In this document: one piece after another, positions 1 to 10,668 of the stretch
How positions within the stretch are numbered: position 1 is the first letter of the stretch
How the letters are laid out: every line of letters starts with the position of its first letter
Source: Sipunculus nudus
Lineage: Eukaryota > Annelida > Sipuncula > Golfingiida > Sipunculidae
Direction: 5' to 3'
NCBI GenBank assembly: GCA_026874595.1
Contig: CM049316.1
Span: forward strand, 13,944,839-14,008,838
Length of the DNA stretch: 64,000 nucleotides
Made by a program: the position numbers and the translations under genes
Notes under the pieces: model-generated
What the model was told of the DNA's origin: nothing
Seen by the model: only the letters and a program-made list of their open reading frames with translations
Database searches by the model: none

Positions 1-463
1 GCTCCAGTGGGATAATTTTAAAAAGATTAATGCCAAAATTTCATATATGCTCCTGTTGCTTCAAGTAAGTCCATTGCCAGCCAAGTTTTAATGGCACCCA
101 CAAAAGAAAATAATCATGTAAACTGGTACCAGCCCTATTGTACATCAGACTGATGTAAATTTATTACAATATTTAAAAAAAAAATCCTGTCAAAATTTGT
201 AGGCTACTAGTAGAAATATCAATCGATCAGTTGCATTGGACTACAAAATAACTGCTTTTCAAAATGGTGTTGCTTGGTCTCTTTTAGTCTCTACATCTTT
301 TTTTCTCTCATTGAACACATAATGTTGAAGTACTAAAAGTGACACTATGAAGTCCTAAAAACAATGATTTTTGCTGTAAAACCAAAAAGTTAGAATTCAT
401 TTGCTGATAGAATCTAAAAAAATGTGGCTAGGCCTGAAATGGGTAGAAAATTTTGGAACTGAG

Positions 464-533
<70 letters not shown>

Positions 534-766
534 CCTACCATATAATTTACCATAACCACAACCATACTAGATGAAATTAAAAATTATTAAATAGGACTTT
601 TTATTTTGTTTCTGTACTACCAATACCATGTAATTTACATTTAAATTAGGTTGATTTACATTTAATCCAGTAATGCATGTGAGAAAGCTTCATGACATGT
701 CAGTGTGTAATCAAGAACGCATTTCTGTTGGTAAGAGAGAAAGTACATTTATAGGAATAATTAATA
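1..766. other. Non-coding stretch before the Tigger element
   Basis: No supportable gene or recognisable element is seen here apart from a TA microsatellite at about 469-531. The stretch is AT-rich. It may be upstream sequence or a 5' intron of the STELLO-like gene that begins downstream. Confidence 0.5.
469..531. repeat. (TA)n microsatellite
   Basis: About 31 uninterrupted TA dinucleotides. Confidence 0.95.
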
Positions 767-3004
767 CAGTGGAGCGCCGTTCATCCGAACACTGTTTATC
801 CGTAAAATCGTTTATCCGTAATTAAAACTGGAGAACCGAAATTATGACCGTTTATCCGTAATTTTGAAAATCTGGAAATATAAAAATAATATTTATTCAA
901 TAAGAAGAACTGATAATGGCTCGTGTATTTACTCCCGGTCGGTTCCGACTAATTATGAATGCATCACCGGTTCGTTTCTGCAGGTGTGACAACGCCTAAT
1001 TACCCAAGTTGTACACACGCAGCTTGGGCTTGTACTCATTTGAGCAGTTATAGATGTGAAAACTACCACCGGCCGAGTCCCCTAATTAACCTTGTGTCCT
1101 GCAATGTCGAGTTGTTCACACCTGCAAACCATCCGGCCATGAGAGCGAGTAGATTTTGAGCTGATAATGTTAGACTCTGATACGCTCGAACTTGTACTCA
1201 TCTGAGCAGTTTAACAGTGCAGGCAAATCTATCTTCTATATAAGCTATACCATGACACGCAAGTTCATTCACAATTTAGCAAATCTTCACCACGACAACA
1301 CAGCACTCAAGTTTCATGTCAGATGGAGTCAGGGTCTCGCAAGCGCAAACGCCATGTCCTGTCACTTGAAGACAAGCTCAGCATTCTGGAGAGACTTGAT
1401 CGAGGCACCAAGGCAGCTGAGCTGGCCAGAGAGTTCAATGTTGGCAGATCTACTAATAGTGACATCAAGAACAGTGGTCAGAAGCTAAAGGATTTCAAGG
1501 GCCAGATGCCAGACACGCATGCTTCCAAGAGATGAAAGACGATGTGCACGGCGTCTGATGACAAGCTGGATGCGGCCGTATACACATGGTTTCTGCAGGA
1601 ACAGTCCAAAGGCAGCCCCGTCTCTGGTCCAATCCTGATGGAAAAGGCAGCGATGTACAACAAGTCGATGCATGGCTCTGACAGTACATTTTTGGCGTCA
1701 AGTGGGTGGCTCAAGCGGTTCAAGGAACGTCACGGCATCCGGCAGCTTGAGATTCAGGGCGAGGCCTTGTCAGCAGACACCAGCCACATCGACGAATTCT
1801 GATCCCACGTGCGTGAATTGCAAGAACGGGAAGGTTTGAGAGACTGTCAAGTGTACAACGCCGACGAGACAGGTCTCTACTGGAAGGTTTTGCCTGACAA
1901 AACCCTAGCTGATGTGTCCGAGAAATGTGCTCGTGGACATAAGGTGGAATGACCTGAGACAGTCTACAATCCACAAGTGCTGGAAGAATTCCCTTTTTCT
2001 GGAGCTAAATCTCCTGCTGGTGCTCAGCCCCCAGCTGATGCGGATGAGGTGGAATCACCGAAAGACATTCAGGTCAGCTCAGTTGCCAAGGCGGTGGACT
2101 CGGACTACAGTGAACTGATAGTTGCTGACTGGCTCCACTGTGATGGTGATCTACCAACTGCTGCAATGCTGACAGACGAGGAGATTGTGCAGTCAGTCAC
2201 TCAAGAAGCTGCTCCCAAGACATCTGATAATGAGGAAGACACATCAGCCCCCGTGAAGCCCCCACCCACAGCTTCAGAGGCATTTGTTCATGTCGAAGGT
2301 GTTCTATCGTGGTTAGAGAGCCTACCGAAGGCCGACCCGCTTCACTTAATTGTGCTACGCTACATCAGAAATCAGGCAGGCAGTTATCGTTCCAGGCAGT
2401 CTGATATCCGCAGATATTTTAACTGATTTTATGATGTGACTTTCTCGATGCATGTGATCCGCCAAACCCCATGTTCATCAGTTTTCATGTGATATTTGTG
2501 TGATATTTCCGCACTATTGTTGTAAATAAACTGTGCATTCATATAAAACTTTTTTTTATATTTTGTCTATTTCTACATCGCAGCAAGTAATAAATGAGTC
2601 TCACAAGCACATTTAGTTTAACTGTCTGCACATAGGGGGCGGCACCAAGGGCGGTAAATCTATCATGGCGGATATCCACACGTTCAGCGAAAGATTAACT
2701 GGTACATGTACTTTACTGACAAAAAATCTTAATAAAGTAATTAAAGATATTATAATAGCTTGATTGAAATTTTGATTTGATAGTAAAAAGGTATTTATAA
2801 CACATTATTCTGTTCTGTTCACGTTTTTTATAACTCTGAAAGCTAACCGAAGTCTGTGACACCGTACCACCATTTAGTAGTAATACCGGGATGACAACAT
2901 CGATGAAACGATTTTATTTTACAGATGTTCGTTCATCCGAATGTTCGTTTATCCGAACAAAAATCTGTGTCCCCCGAGATGTTCGGATGAACGGTGCTCC
3001 ACTG
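767..3004 (+). mobile_element. Tigger/pogo-type DNA transposon, internally deleted
   Basis: The element has 24-bp terminal inverted repeats with one mismatch: it begins CAGTGGAGCGCCGTTCATCC and ends with the matching complement at 2981-3004. A TA target duplication flanks it (765-766 and 3005-3006). Motifs of the type TTTATCCG and TTCATCCG recur inside both ends, as expected for subterminal transposase sites. At 2238 bp it holds one broken transposase gene. TA target choice plus CENP-B-like DNA-binding domains are characteristic of the pogo/Tigger branch of Tc1/mariner. Confidence 0.9.
1323..2426 (+). pseudogene. Tigger/pogo transposase remnant (CENP-B-like), catalytic core deleted
   Basis: One frame runs from the ATG at 1323 to the stop at 2426 but is cut by three in-frame TGA codons (1533, 1800, 1950). 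The first 70 codons carry a basic KRKRH start and a psq/CENP-B N-terminal helix-turn-helix. Positions 1542-1799 carry the second, CENPB-type helix-turn-helix (GWLKRFKERHGIR). At about 1857-1892 the first catalytic aspartate block is visible (YNADETGLYWK). Just after this, near 1940, the reading jumps frame to a segment with WNDLRQSTIHKCW, which is typical of the region downstream of the DDE core. The second and third catalytic acidic residues are therefore missing. The acidic C-terminal tail (DWLHCDGDLP, LTDEEIVQSV) resumes in the original frame. The copy cannot encode an active transposase. Confidence 0.85.
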
Positions 3005-3092
3005 TAACTACGTGCTTAAATATGTCAACTGGTTTACATGAATAATCAAGTTATCTTGTCTCAAGTTATCATTTAGAATGTTTCATTACTAC

Positions 3093-3254
3093 AGATGGCA
3101 GCACAGTGCAGGTGATGGACATTGTGAGTAGTAAGATGAGGTACAGCCACATTGGATGGAGGCTTTAATCCCGTGGACGATGATATCGAGGAAGGTGAAG
3201 CGCTGGATCCCGGTCCTGCTGCTGGGGACAATGATTGCTGGCATCACCTGGAAG
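3093..3254 (+). CDS. STELLO-like (DUF288) protein, coding exon 1: cytoplasmic tail and signal anchor
   Basis: An acceptor-like site (cattactacag) precedes 3093 and a GTGAGT donor follows 3254. The coding start is probably the ATG at 3156, with the one at 3180 as an alternative that has a better A at -3. From 3156 the exon gives 33 residues: a short basic tail (SRKVKR) followed by a hydrophobic stretch (WIPVLLLGTMIAGITW, residues 17-32). This is a type II signal anchor, as expected for a Golgi enzyme. The exon ends in phase 0, matching exon 2. Two upstream ATGs (3093 and 3113) open short out-of-frame ORFs in the leader. The Tigger element ends only about 90 bp before the acceptor, so it lies in a 5' intron or leader region. 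Confidence 0.65.
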
Positions 3255-4095
3255 GTGAGTGGAGGGTCAGACTGAAAACTGGACCAGAAAACTGGTGTAA
3301 GTTCATTCATAGAAGAATACAGATAACTCCCAGTTCCTTAGGCCCTTTTTCTTGCAAGGAAAAATAATATCAAATTGTTTTATATATTTTAATATAATTA
3401 AGTAATATTATTGAAGGCTTTTTTTTTACCTTTTTTCATGGATCAGAGGGCAAAGCTGTTTGATTGAGGCCATACATTGCATGGATAAGGAGAGTGACTT
3501 TGACAATATTTTGAGCCATTGGTCTTAAAATTCATACAAATATCTTTGATCATATTTTTCATGTATGGTCCCATGCATTGCTTTGAAGTAAAAAAAAAAA
3601 CCTATAGATTTTGGATAACTTCATTTATAGCCAAAAAAAACCCAAACCTGTGGCTCCATCTGCCATCATTCTTAAGAAAGTGTTAGTTATTCATATTGCA
3701 TGCTATTTTCTTCTTGGATTGTGGAGAATATTGGTGTGCTTTAGATGTTGGATAGGTCTGTGATATATGGGACACCAACCATAAAAGCATATCAGTTTGC
3801 ACAAGATCTGAGGATGATAAATATATTTACAAAGAGAATTGTGCCAAAGTCTGTGCCATATATAAAGTGTTTCATATAGAAAGACTTGTGTGTATTTTAT
3901 AGTCAACAACAAATACAGGCCAGTGATGTCTCCTGATGGTATCAGTGTTGTACGGCTTCATAGATAAAGGGAAAAAAAGGTATGGTTCTAAGGCACCGCC
4001 TGCGTCAAGTTTTACAATTGCCCGCCCGCACTGATTTATGAAAAAAGTGCCTGAGAACCATACCTTTTTTTTGGCCAAATGCTTTCTTTACTTAG
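3255..4095 (+). other. Intron 1 of the STELLO-like gene
   Basis: GT-AG intron of 841 bp in phase 0. Its only visible feature is a short inverted-repeat element at 3972-4072. Confidence 0.6.
3972..4072. mobile_element. Small inverted-repeat element (MITE-like)
   Basis: Two arms of about 25 bp (3972-3996 and 4047-4072) are near-perfect reverse complements; the left arm contains AAAAAGGTATGGTTCTAAGG. The 50-bp loop is unrelated. A single arm of the same kind occurs at 40838-40864, so the sequence is repeated in the genome. No clear target duplication is seen, and a hairpin within a larger SINE or MITE is equally possible. Confidence 0.55.
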
Positions 4096-4319
4096 GTAAC
4101 ACATCCACGGAGACCTGTAAGACACAGACGAGCACCACAGACACCACCCCCACCTCCCACAGACATCGATATTCCCGCTCCGACGATCGTGTCCCCAAGA
4201 CTGTGGATGATTGTTATCTCAGATGGTACAGGCATGAAAGACCCCTGTCTCCTGGCCAAGGAATCTCTCCCATCATGGCAGGTTATAGTTGTTCACATTA
4301 ACGGAGCTCCTAAAGTCAG
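4096..4319 (+). CDS. STELLO-like protein, coding exon 2: stem and start of the catalytic-like domain
   Basis: A good acceptor (gctttctttacttag) and a GTGAGT donor bound the exon; it starts in phase 0 and ends in phase 2. It encodes residues 34-107. The first part is a basic, proline-rich stem (RRPVRHRRAPQTPPPPP), as expected next to a Golgi membrane anchor. After it comes LWMIVISDGTG and SWQVIVVHINGAPKV. This corresponds in position and pattern to the beginning of plant STELLO proteins, where a strand reading like KWIVVSV is followed by GWQVLAIG. Exon 3 completes the last codon. Confidence 0.7.
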
Positions 4320-4402
4320 GTGAGTGTTTATTGTGTTGATTGGATCTTTAAGCTACTTTTAGTTGGCATGCCGTATGTGGAAGCATGCAGAAAATTTTAT
4401 TG

Positions 4403-5681
4403 TGTCGCCAGACATAGTCTGGAGATACTATGGTTTAGGCATGGTCGCGCCGCCGCCGCCGCAGAGATTTCTTTTGGACACAATAACTCAAAAAATATTT
4501 CACGGATCTTTACCAAACTTGGTATATGTATAGATATGGATGAGAGGACGATGCCCATTTAAAATGAGGTCATGACCTCAACTAGGAGAGTGACCTTGAC
4601 CTTGAATAGGTTCAATTTTGGGGAAAATCACACAAATTCTTAAATATCTCAAGAAAACTTGCATTGATTGATCCCAAAATCAATTTGATCGAAGATCATG
4701 GATAGGGTTGTCATGTTCCAGAAACTGGTGGCGCCACCTATTATTCTTTACTTGTTTTCATGCCGTTTAATATCCCCAAAAATGCTACTTGACAGTACTC
4801 TGAGCATTATAAGTAAAAAACTAATGGACAGATTTCTTTCATATTATGCAAATACATAGATATGGGTTATGGGATGATGTTTATTTAAATTGGGGTCATG
4901 ACCTTTCCTATGAGAGTGGCCTTGACCTTGAATATTGCCATATATGGTGAAAATCACACAAAATCATTAATTTCTCAATAAGGGATGCATGCATTGGTCC
5001 AAAAATCAACTTGACCGAAGATCTTGGATAGTAATGTCATGTACCGGAAACAGGTGGCGCCACCTGTTATTCTTTTACTTGTTTTGTGCCGTTTAATACC
5101 CCATCATTGCCATTTATCAGTACTGTGAGCAATATAAGTAAAAAACTAATGGACAAATTTCTTTCATATTATGCATATAAATGGATATGGGTTATAGGAT
5201 AATGTTTATTTTAATAGGGGTTATGACCTTTCCAATGAGTGGCCTTGACCTTGAATATTGCCATATATGGTGAAAATCACACAAAATCATTAATTTCTCA
5301 AAAAGGGATGCATTGATTGGTCAAAAAATCAACTTGAACGAAGATCTTGGATAGTGTTGTCATGTACGGGAAACAGGTGGTGCCACCTGTTATTCTTTTA
5401 CTTGTTTTCGTGCCGTTTAATACCCCATCATTGCCACTTAACAGTATTGTGAGCATTATAAGTCAAAAACTAATGGACAGATTTCTTGCATATACATAGA
5501 CATGGGTTAGGGGATGATGTATATTGAAATTTGGATCATGACCTTTTCTATGAGAATGACCTTTTCTATGAGTGTGGTCTGATATTAATTGTTGCTGAAG
5601 ATGGGGGGCCTATTCTTAAAGGGGGGGGGGGATTAATTGTCTGGGGATACTATGGCACCTGCGGTGAGAAGAAATATCTAG
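4403..5681 (+). mobile_element. Helentron/pearl-like non-autonomous element, CCAGAC hairpin type
   Basis: The left end carries a perfect hairpin (CCAGAC-ATA-GTCTGG). Its arm recurs near the right end as GTCTGGGGATAC (about 5640). The right end then has a small hairpin (CACC-TGC-GGTG, about 5656-5667) and terminates in CTAG at 5678-5681, followed by T. This layout matches Helitron-like termini with asymmetric inverted repeats. Between them lies a tandem core with a period of about 325 bp. No protein is encoded. Confidence 0.6.
4721..5570 (+). repeat. Tandem core of about 325 bp, roughly 2.6 copies
   Basis: The segment beginning GAAACAGGTGGCGCCACC recurs at 4721, 5047 and 5370, giving periods of 326 and 323 bp. 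Copies share the motifs GAAAATCACACAAA and GACCTTGACCTTGAAT. This is the central array of the Helentron-like element. Confidence 0.85.
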
Positions 5682-5791
5682 TTTTCTCTCCATGTTAATC
5701 TTCCATTGTCCATGTGTTTATCTCTACAGGACATGCAGAATATAGAATTCTCAGAGAATTTATCTGCACACTGTGCATTATAGTGATAATT

Positions 5792-6296
5792 GTATCCGCA
5801 AAAACAGAGTTTTGCAGATACTATGTTTTCAGTTGGACACCGCCGCTGCCACATAGGTTTCCAGAGAATTCCTTTACCTCTGGGGAGAATATTTAAAATT
5901 CGGAATTATGATCACATGTGAACTGCTGCGCCCTCATGTTTGGTTGACCTCTGCCCCTTCCTCTCAACCCAGCTCTTAATCATGCACAAAATTGGTGGCG
6001 CAACCTCCCACCATTTTATTTTTCAGTCAGTCTGCTGTGGAATAAAATAACTCATATACAAGTAATGTTTTGACTAAACTGCCAAAAATTTTGCATATGT
6101 ATACAACTTGGATAGCTTTCTGGATTTTGTGGTAGGTGGCGCCACCTACATACACATTTTGGCTGTAGACATCCATGCTAATATCCAACCCACCACACTC
6201 TATTTCCCTTTGCCACTCAATCCATGCCTCACTTCACCCGTCCCACTCTTGTTTCAGGGGATACACGTAGCGGCTTTTGGACTACCCTTTTTCTAG
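5792..6296 (+). mobile_element. Helentron/pearl-like element, GTATCCGC type, short copy
   Basis: The left end GTATCCGCAAAA is the first arm of a hairpin that returns as TTTTGCAGATAC. The right end has GATACACGTAG, a degraded hairpin (GTAGC...ACTAC) and CTAG at 6293-6296 followed by T. It belongs with the longer copy at 16858-18285, with which it shares the opening, the CCGCCGC tract and the closing sequence. Its core is one unit, marked by GGTGGCGCAACC (5994) and GGTGGCGCCACC (6135). Confidence 0.65.
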
Positions 6297-6555
6297 TTTC
6301 ATCTTTGTACCTATATATGATCTACGGATGTTATTAAGTGATCTATTGGGTTTAAACATCAGGCCTCTTGTCACAGTTTACAGCTGTGTTTTGCCTTGTG
6401 CAAATAAATACCCCATGCCCATTTATACTGAGTTTTATTTTCTGGGTTTTGCTGCTGCAATACAGATACAGCTTACTGCTTGCCAACTTAACATTGCTGT
6501 TAAGTGCTTTTATGAAAGGGTAATGCCAAGTATTAACATGTAAATCTTAGCAGCT

Positions 6556-6620
6556 TATGTAGTCTAAGGGAAGAACATAGGACACATTGTTGGAGATCAT
6601 GAGTTCAAATCTCAACTTAG
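6556..6620 (+). mobile_element. Degenerate tRNA-like SINE head
   Basis: An A-box-like TAGTCTAAGGG at about 6560 and a B-box-like GAGTTCAAATCTC at about 6601 lie about 30 bp apart, the tRNA promoter layout. The rest does not fold as an intact tRNA. It abuts the minisatellite. A chance match is possible. Confidence 0.35.
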
Positions 6621-6672
6621 GAACAGTGGGATATTTCATGATTTTCCACCAGAATTAATGCTCTGTATTCTG

Positions 6673-8011
6673 AATGAGAAGCTGTGAGAAGAAAGAGAAG
6701 GCTGTGAGAAGAATGAGAAGGCTGTGAGAAGAATGAGAAGGTTGTGATAAGAATGAGAAGGCTGTGAGAAGAATGAGAAGGCTATGAGAAGAATGAGAAG
6801 GCTGTGAGAAGAATGAGAAGGCTGTGAGAAGAATGAGAAGGCTGTGAGAAGAATGAGAAGGCTGTGAGAAGAATGTAAAGGCTGTCAGAAGAATGTAAAG
6901 GCTGTGAGAAGAATGAGAAGGCTGTGAGAAGAATATGAAAGGAAGTGAGAAGAATGAGAAGGCTGTGAGAAGAATGAGAAGGCTGTGAGAAGAATGGATA
7001 GGCTGAGAGAAGAATGAGAAGGTTGTGAGAAGAATGAAAAGGCTGTGAGAAGAATGAGAAGGCTGTGAGAAGAATGAGAAGGCTGTGAAAAGAATGAGAA
7101 GGCTGTGAGAAGAATGAGAAGGCTGTGAGAAGAATGAGAAGGCTGTGAGAAGAATAAGGAGGCTGTGAGAAGAATGAGAAGGCTGTGAGAAGAATGAGAA
7201 GGCTGTGAGAAGACTGAGAAGGCTGTGAGAAGAATGAGAAGGCTGTGAGAAGCATGTAAAGGCTGTGAGAAGAATGAGAAGGCTGTGAGAAAAATGAAAA
7301 GGCTGTGAGAAGAATAAGATGGCTGTGAGAAAAATGAAAAGGCTGTGAGAAGAACGAGAAGGCTGTGAGAAGAATGAGAAGGCTGTGAGAAGAATGAGAA
7401 GGCTGTGAGAAGAATGAGAAGGCTGTGAGAAGAATGTAAAGGCTGTGAGAAGAATGAGAAGGCTGTGAGAAGAATGAGAAGGCTTTGAGAAGAATAAGGA
7501 GGCTGTGAGAAGAATGAGAAGGCTGTGAGAAGAATGAGAAGGCTGTGAGAAGAATGAAAAGGCTGTGAGAAGAATGAAAAGGCTGTGAGAAGAATGAGAA
7601 GGCTGTGAGAAGAATGAGAAGGCTGTGAGAAGAATGAGAAGGCTGTGAGAAGAATGTAAAGGCTGTGAGAAGAATGAGAAGGCTGTGAGAAGAATGAGAA
7701 GGCTTTGAGAAGAATAAGGAGGCTGTGAGAAGAATGAGAAGGCTGTGAGAAGAATGAGAAGGCTGTGAGAAGAATGAAAAGGCTGTGAGAAGAATGAAAA
7801 GGCTGTGAGAAGAATGAGAAGGCTGTGAGAAGAATGAGAAGGCTGTGAGAAGAATGAGAAGGCTGTGAGAAGAATGAGAAGGCTGTGAGAAGAATGAGAA
7901 GGCTGTGAGAAGAATTAGAAGGCTGTGAGAAGAATGAGAAGGTTATGAGAAGAGAGAAGAATGAGAAGGCTGTGAGAAGAATGAGAAGGCTGTGAGAAGA
8001 ATCATGCTGTG
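6673..8011 (+). repeat. 20-bp minisatellite, left part (about 66 units)
   Basis: The unit is GCTGTGAGAAGAATGAGAAG with scattered variants (ATGTAAAG, ATAAGGAG). A higher-order period of 220 bp (11 units) is visible: the variant GGCTTTGAGAAGAATAAGGA occurs at 7481 and again at 7701 with the same neighbours. All frames on the reverse strand are open because the unit lacks stop codons there, so the long serine/phenylalanine-rich ORFs are artefacts. Confidence 0.95.
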
Positions 8012-8740
8012 TGTTGCATGGACGTCACCCGGACATCGGAGGAAGGCGCCACAAAGTGGTGTGGCCACCCCTGTTTCCACGCGTATTGATCCACCCCGCT
8101 ATCAGTGACTACTGAAGCGCTTTGAGAAACATAAACACTATTCTGGGACCATTCAGTACTGGTTTTGCAGTTCTGACGGCGCTATCGTTTCTCTCAAGCA
8201 AAACCACAAACTTCTGCGGTTTCCACCCATTGTTGAAAGCCTATAAAACGAACTCGCCTGCAGTACGAGGCGGGACTATCGATTTTTCTACACCACGTTG
8301 CTGTTTTCTACGGGGACCGTGACCGTGGGCTCTTGGTCCCCAAGCCCACGGAATGCCATGAACCACGCTATGAACTTTATTATGTAGGAAGAGGAGAGAC
8401 TTTATGGTGCCACATGGATTAATACAGGACTTCAGTTTTGTGTGTGCCCGAATTATGTGTTGATGATGGACTTCAGTTTCTTGTATACCGGATTCAGTTA
8501 AGTATTTCGTTGCAGTTCGTTATTTAGAGACTCAGTTTTCTTCAGAGACTTGGTTATAAATTACGTTATGTATTGACTATTATATTATTTGTGTACGAAT
8601 GTAAATATTGTAAATATATGAATATAGCACTGTTTTTGCACCCATATTTTGGTTACGTATTCATTTGAAGAGAACGTGTCTGAGCATATGTGTTACGGTT
8701 CGGCCTGAGTTGTTTGGTGTGAAAAGGGACCGTAACATAA
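8012..8740 (+). repeat. 5' LTR
   Basis: It begins TGTTGCATGG and ends GTAACATAA, immediately before the primer-binding site. TATAAAA at 8242-8248 is a plausible core promoter. It is nearly identical to 14004-14727, with roughly 20 differences and a few small indels. Confidence 0.85.
8242..8248 (+). promoter_or_regulatory. LTR TATA box
   Basis: TATAAAA in the middle of the LTR, conserved at 14229-14235 in the 3' copy. Transcription would start about 25-30 bp downstream. Confidence 0.5.
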
Positions 8741-8758
8741 TGGTGACCGCGACGAGAC
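8741..8758 (+). other. Primer-binding site
   Basis: TGGTGACCGCGACGAGAC directly follows the LTR. The TGG start is complementary to the CCA end of a tRNA. The donor tRNA was not identified. Confidence 0.6.
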
Positions 8759-8895
8759 TCTGTATTTCGTAATAACGGCTACATTTGGATGTAAACTTTC
8801 ACAGTGGTCTCTATAACTTCTAGTTATTGAACTAGTATTTAACTACAATTGAACTCGTATATTTCTCAGACACGTTATCTTGATACTTTGCAAAT

Positions 8896-10668
8896 ATGGG
8901 TACGGAATTTAAACCCAATGAAATTATACCACAATTAAGAGAAAATAGGAGCTTATTGTATACGTTAAAGAAAAATGAACTTGAAATTATTGCTCTACAT
9001 TTAAATAATGACATCATGGAGGTATACACTGTAGAGGGTTTAAGAAATGTACTTAAGAAATCATATGGTGATGTAGATAGTAAAGAGGAATCTGATTTGG
9101 AGGAAAAACCTATTAAGGAACCTCTTGGGGCAACAGCTATTGACCGGATAGAACTAGAATTGAGAAAGGATGAACTTAAATTGAAATATAAAGCTCAAGT
9201 TGAAACAGATAAATTAAAAGCTCAAGTTGAAACAGATAAATTGAAAGCTCAAGTTGAAACAGAAATCCGTAGATGTGAAATCGAAAGAGAAACGCAAATT
9301 AAGTTGAAAGAGTTAGAGTTACAAAATTCTCAAAATCGTAAAGCACATGAGCCGTCTGAATTCCTATTCAGAAATTCGACAAAAGTACCTCCCTTCAATG
9401 AAAATGAAGTGGAGCGTTATTTCAATTATTTTGAACAGGTGGCCACTTTAATGGCTTGGCCTAAAGGCCAGTGGACCCTGTTGTTACAATGCGTTCTGGT
9501 TGGTCGCGCACAGGACGTTTACACTGCGCTCACAGACGAACAATGCAGGGATTACGACACTGTAAAAGAGGTCATTCTGAGAGCCTATGATTTAGTCCCC
9601 GAAGGGTATCGCTTAAATTTTAGGAATGCCACAAAAAGAGAAAATCAAACTCATGTTGAATATGCTAGAGACAAAGAAAGTGCATTTAATAGATGGTGTC
9701 AGTCTATGAAAATTGGTCAGGATTTTGAAAAACTCAAACAACTAATTTTGATAGAAGAGTTCAAAAGGCATATCCGTAGTGACATTAAAATATTTTTGGA
9801 TGAACATAAAGTAAGAAATGTAAACGAGGCTGCTGTCCTGGCAGATGAATTTGCCTTGACGCACCGCCCCAGTTATACCAGTCACAGGAGGAGCTATGGT
9901 GAGAAAAGAGAGGGTAGCAAAAGCCCAAAACTGGGTCGGAGAAAGGGTAGTCCCTACTATCGGGGTCACTCTGGCTCAGGTAAACCACAGTCCGATCATG
10001 GTAAACCCCAGTATAAAAGTCAATCTGACTCTCCTGCTCAACATAAAGAGGGACAACCTAGGACTGGACCCAAATATTGTACATTCTGTGAGTTCAAGGG
10101 GCATACAGAATCTGAGTGTTATAGAAAAAGATACGGTCAAAGTAAGCCTAAACCTAATGCGTTAACTGTTACGCAGAGCATGAAACCGGTAACAATGCCC
10201 AGTAAACTAGAGACTAAAGGTGAAACACAAAGCCCTGTCCACGAGAGCTTTCAGCCCTTTGTGTCAGATGGCTTTGTTCAGTTAGAGGGTAACCATGCAA
10301 GAAAGGCCCGTGTTAAAATCTTAAGGGATACCGGGGCAACCCAAAGCCTCGTTTTGAAATCTGTTCTTCCCTTCTCTAAAGAGAGTTACGCGGGGTGTTC
10401 AGTTCTAGTCCAGGGCGTGAATTCGGAATTTTTAGAAGTTCCATTACACAGAGTGAAACTAGAATCTGATTTAGTCTCTGAATTTGTAACTGTAGGAGTT
10501 TGTTCAAAGTTGCCAGTAGAGGGCGTTTCGCTCCTCCTAGGCAACGATTTAGCTGGTGACAGAGTGAAAATTGATCCCAGAATGACAAAATTGCAGAGCA
10601 CTGATAGGGACACAGACCTGCTCCAGCAGGAGTTTCCGGGCGTATTTCCAGGCTGTGTAGTGACTTGA
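8896..10668 (+). CDS. Gag-protease polyprotein of the Gmr1-like element
   Basis: An intact ORF of 590 codons. Residues about 90-155 form a charged coiled coil with three copies of KAQVETDK. Residues about 170-300 look like a Gag capsid of the SCAN-like kind found in Gmr1 relatives (FNYFEQVATLMAWPKGQW, then RAYDLVPEGYR). A basic linker follows, then a CCHC zinc knuckle (CTFCEFKGHTESEC). A retroviral-type aspartic protease has its active site at LRDTGATQSLV and a downstream LLLGNDLAG. Gag would package the RNA and the protease would mature the polyprotein. The TGA at 10666 separates it from pol in the same frame. It could be a readthrough site, but the other three stops make simple decay as likely. 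Confidence 0.85.
   Translation: MGTEFKPNEIIPQLRENRSLLYTLKKNELEIIALHLNNDIMEVYTVEGLRNVLKKSYGDVDSKEESDLEEKPIKEPLGATAIDRIELELRKDELKLKYKAQVETDKLKAQVETDKLKAQVETEIRRCEIERETQIKLKELELQNSQNRKAHEPSEFLFRNSTKVPPFNENEVERYFNYFEQVATLMAWPKGQWTLLLQCVLVGRAQDVYTALTDEQCRDYDTVKEVILRAYDLVPEGYRLNFRNATKRENQTHVEYARDKESAFNRWCQSMKIGQDFEKLKQLILIEEFKRHIRSDIKIFLDEHKVRNVNEAAVLADEFALTHRPSYTSHRRSYGEKREGSKSPKLGRRKGSPYYRGHSGSGKPQSDHGKPQYKSQSDSPAQHKEGQPRTGPKYCTFCEFKGHTESECYRKRYGQSKPKPNALTVTQSMKPVTMPSKLETKGETQSPVHESFQPFVSDGFVQLEGNHARKARVKILRDTGATQSLVLKSVLPFSKESYAGCSVLVQGVNSEFLEVPLHRVKLESDLVSEFVTVGVCSKLPVEGVSLLLGNDLAGDRVKIDPRMTKLQSTDRDTDLLQQEFPGVFPGCVVT

Noticed and set aside
6782-7255. Long serine/phenylalanine/leucine-rich ORFs on the minus strand (also 14640-15771)
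   Set aside because: They are translations of the 20-bp minisatellite, whose complement lacks stop codons in all frames; length alone explains them.
6673-8011. CRISPR-like regular repeats
   Set aside because: Units are directly tandem with no unique spacers, and the window is eukaryotic. The same applies to 58828-61522.
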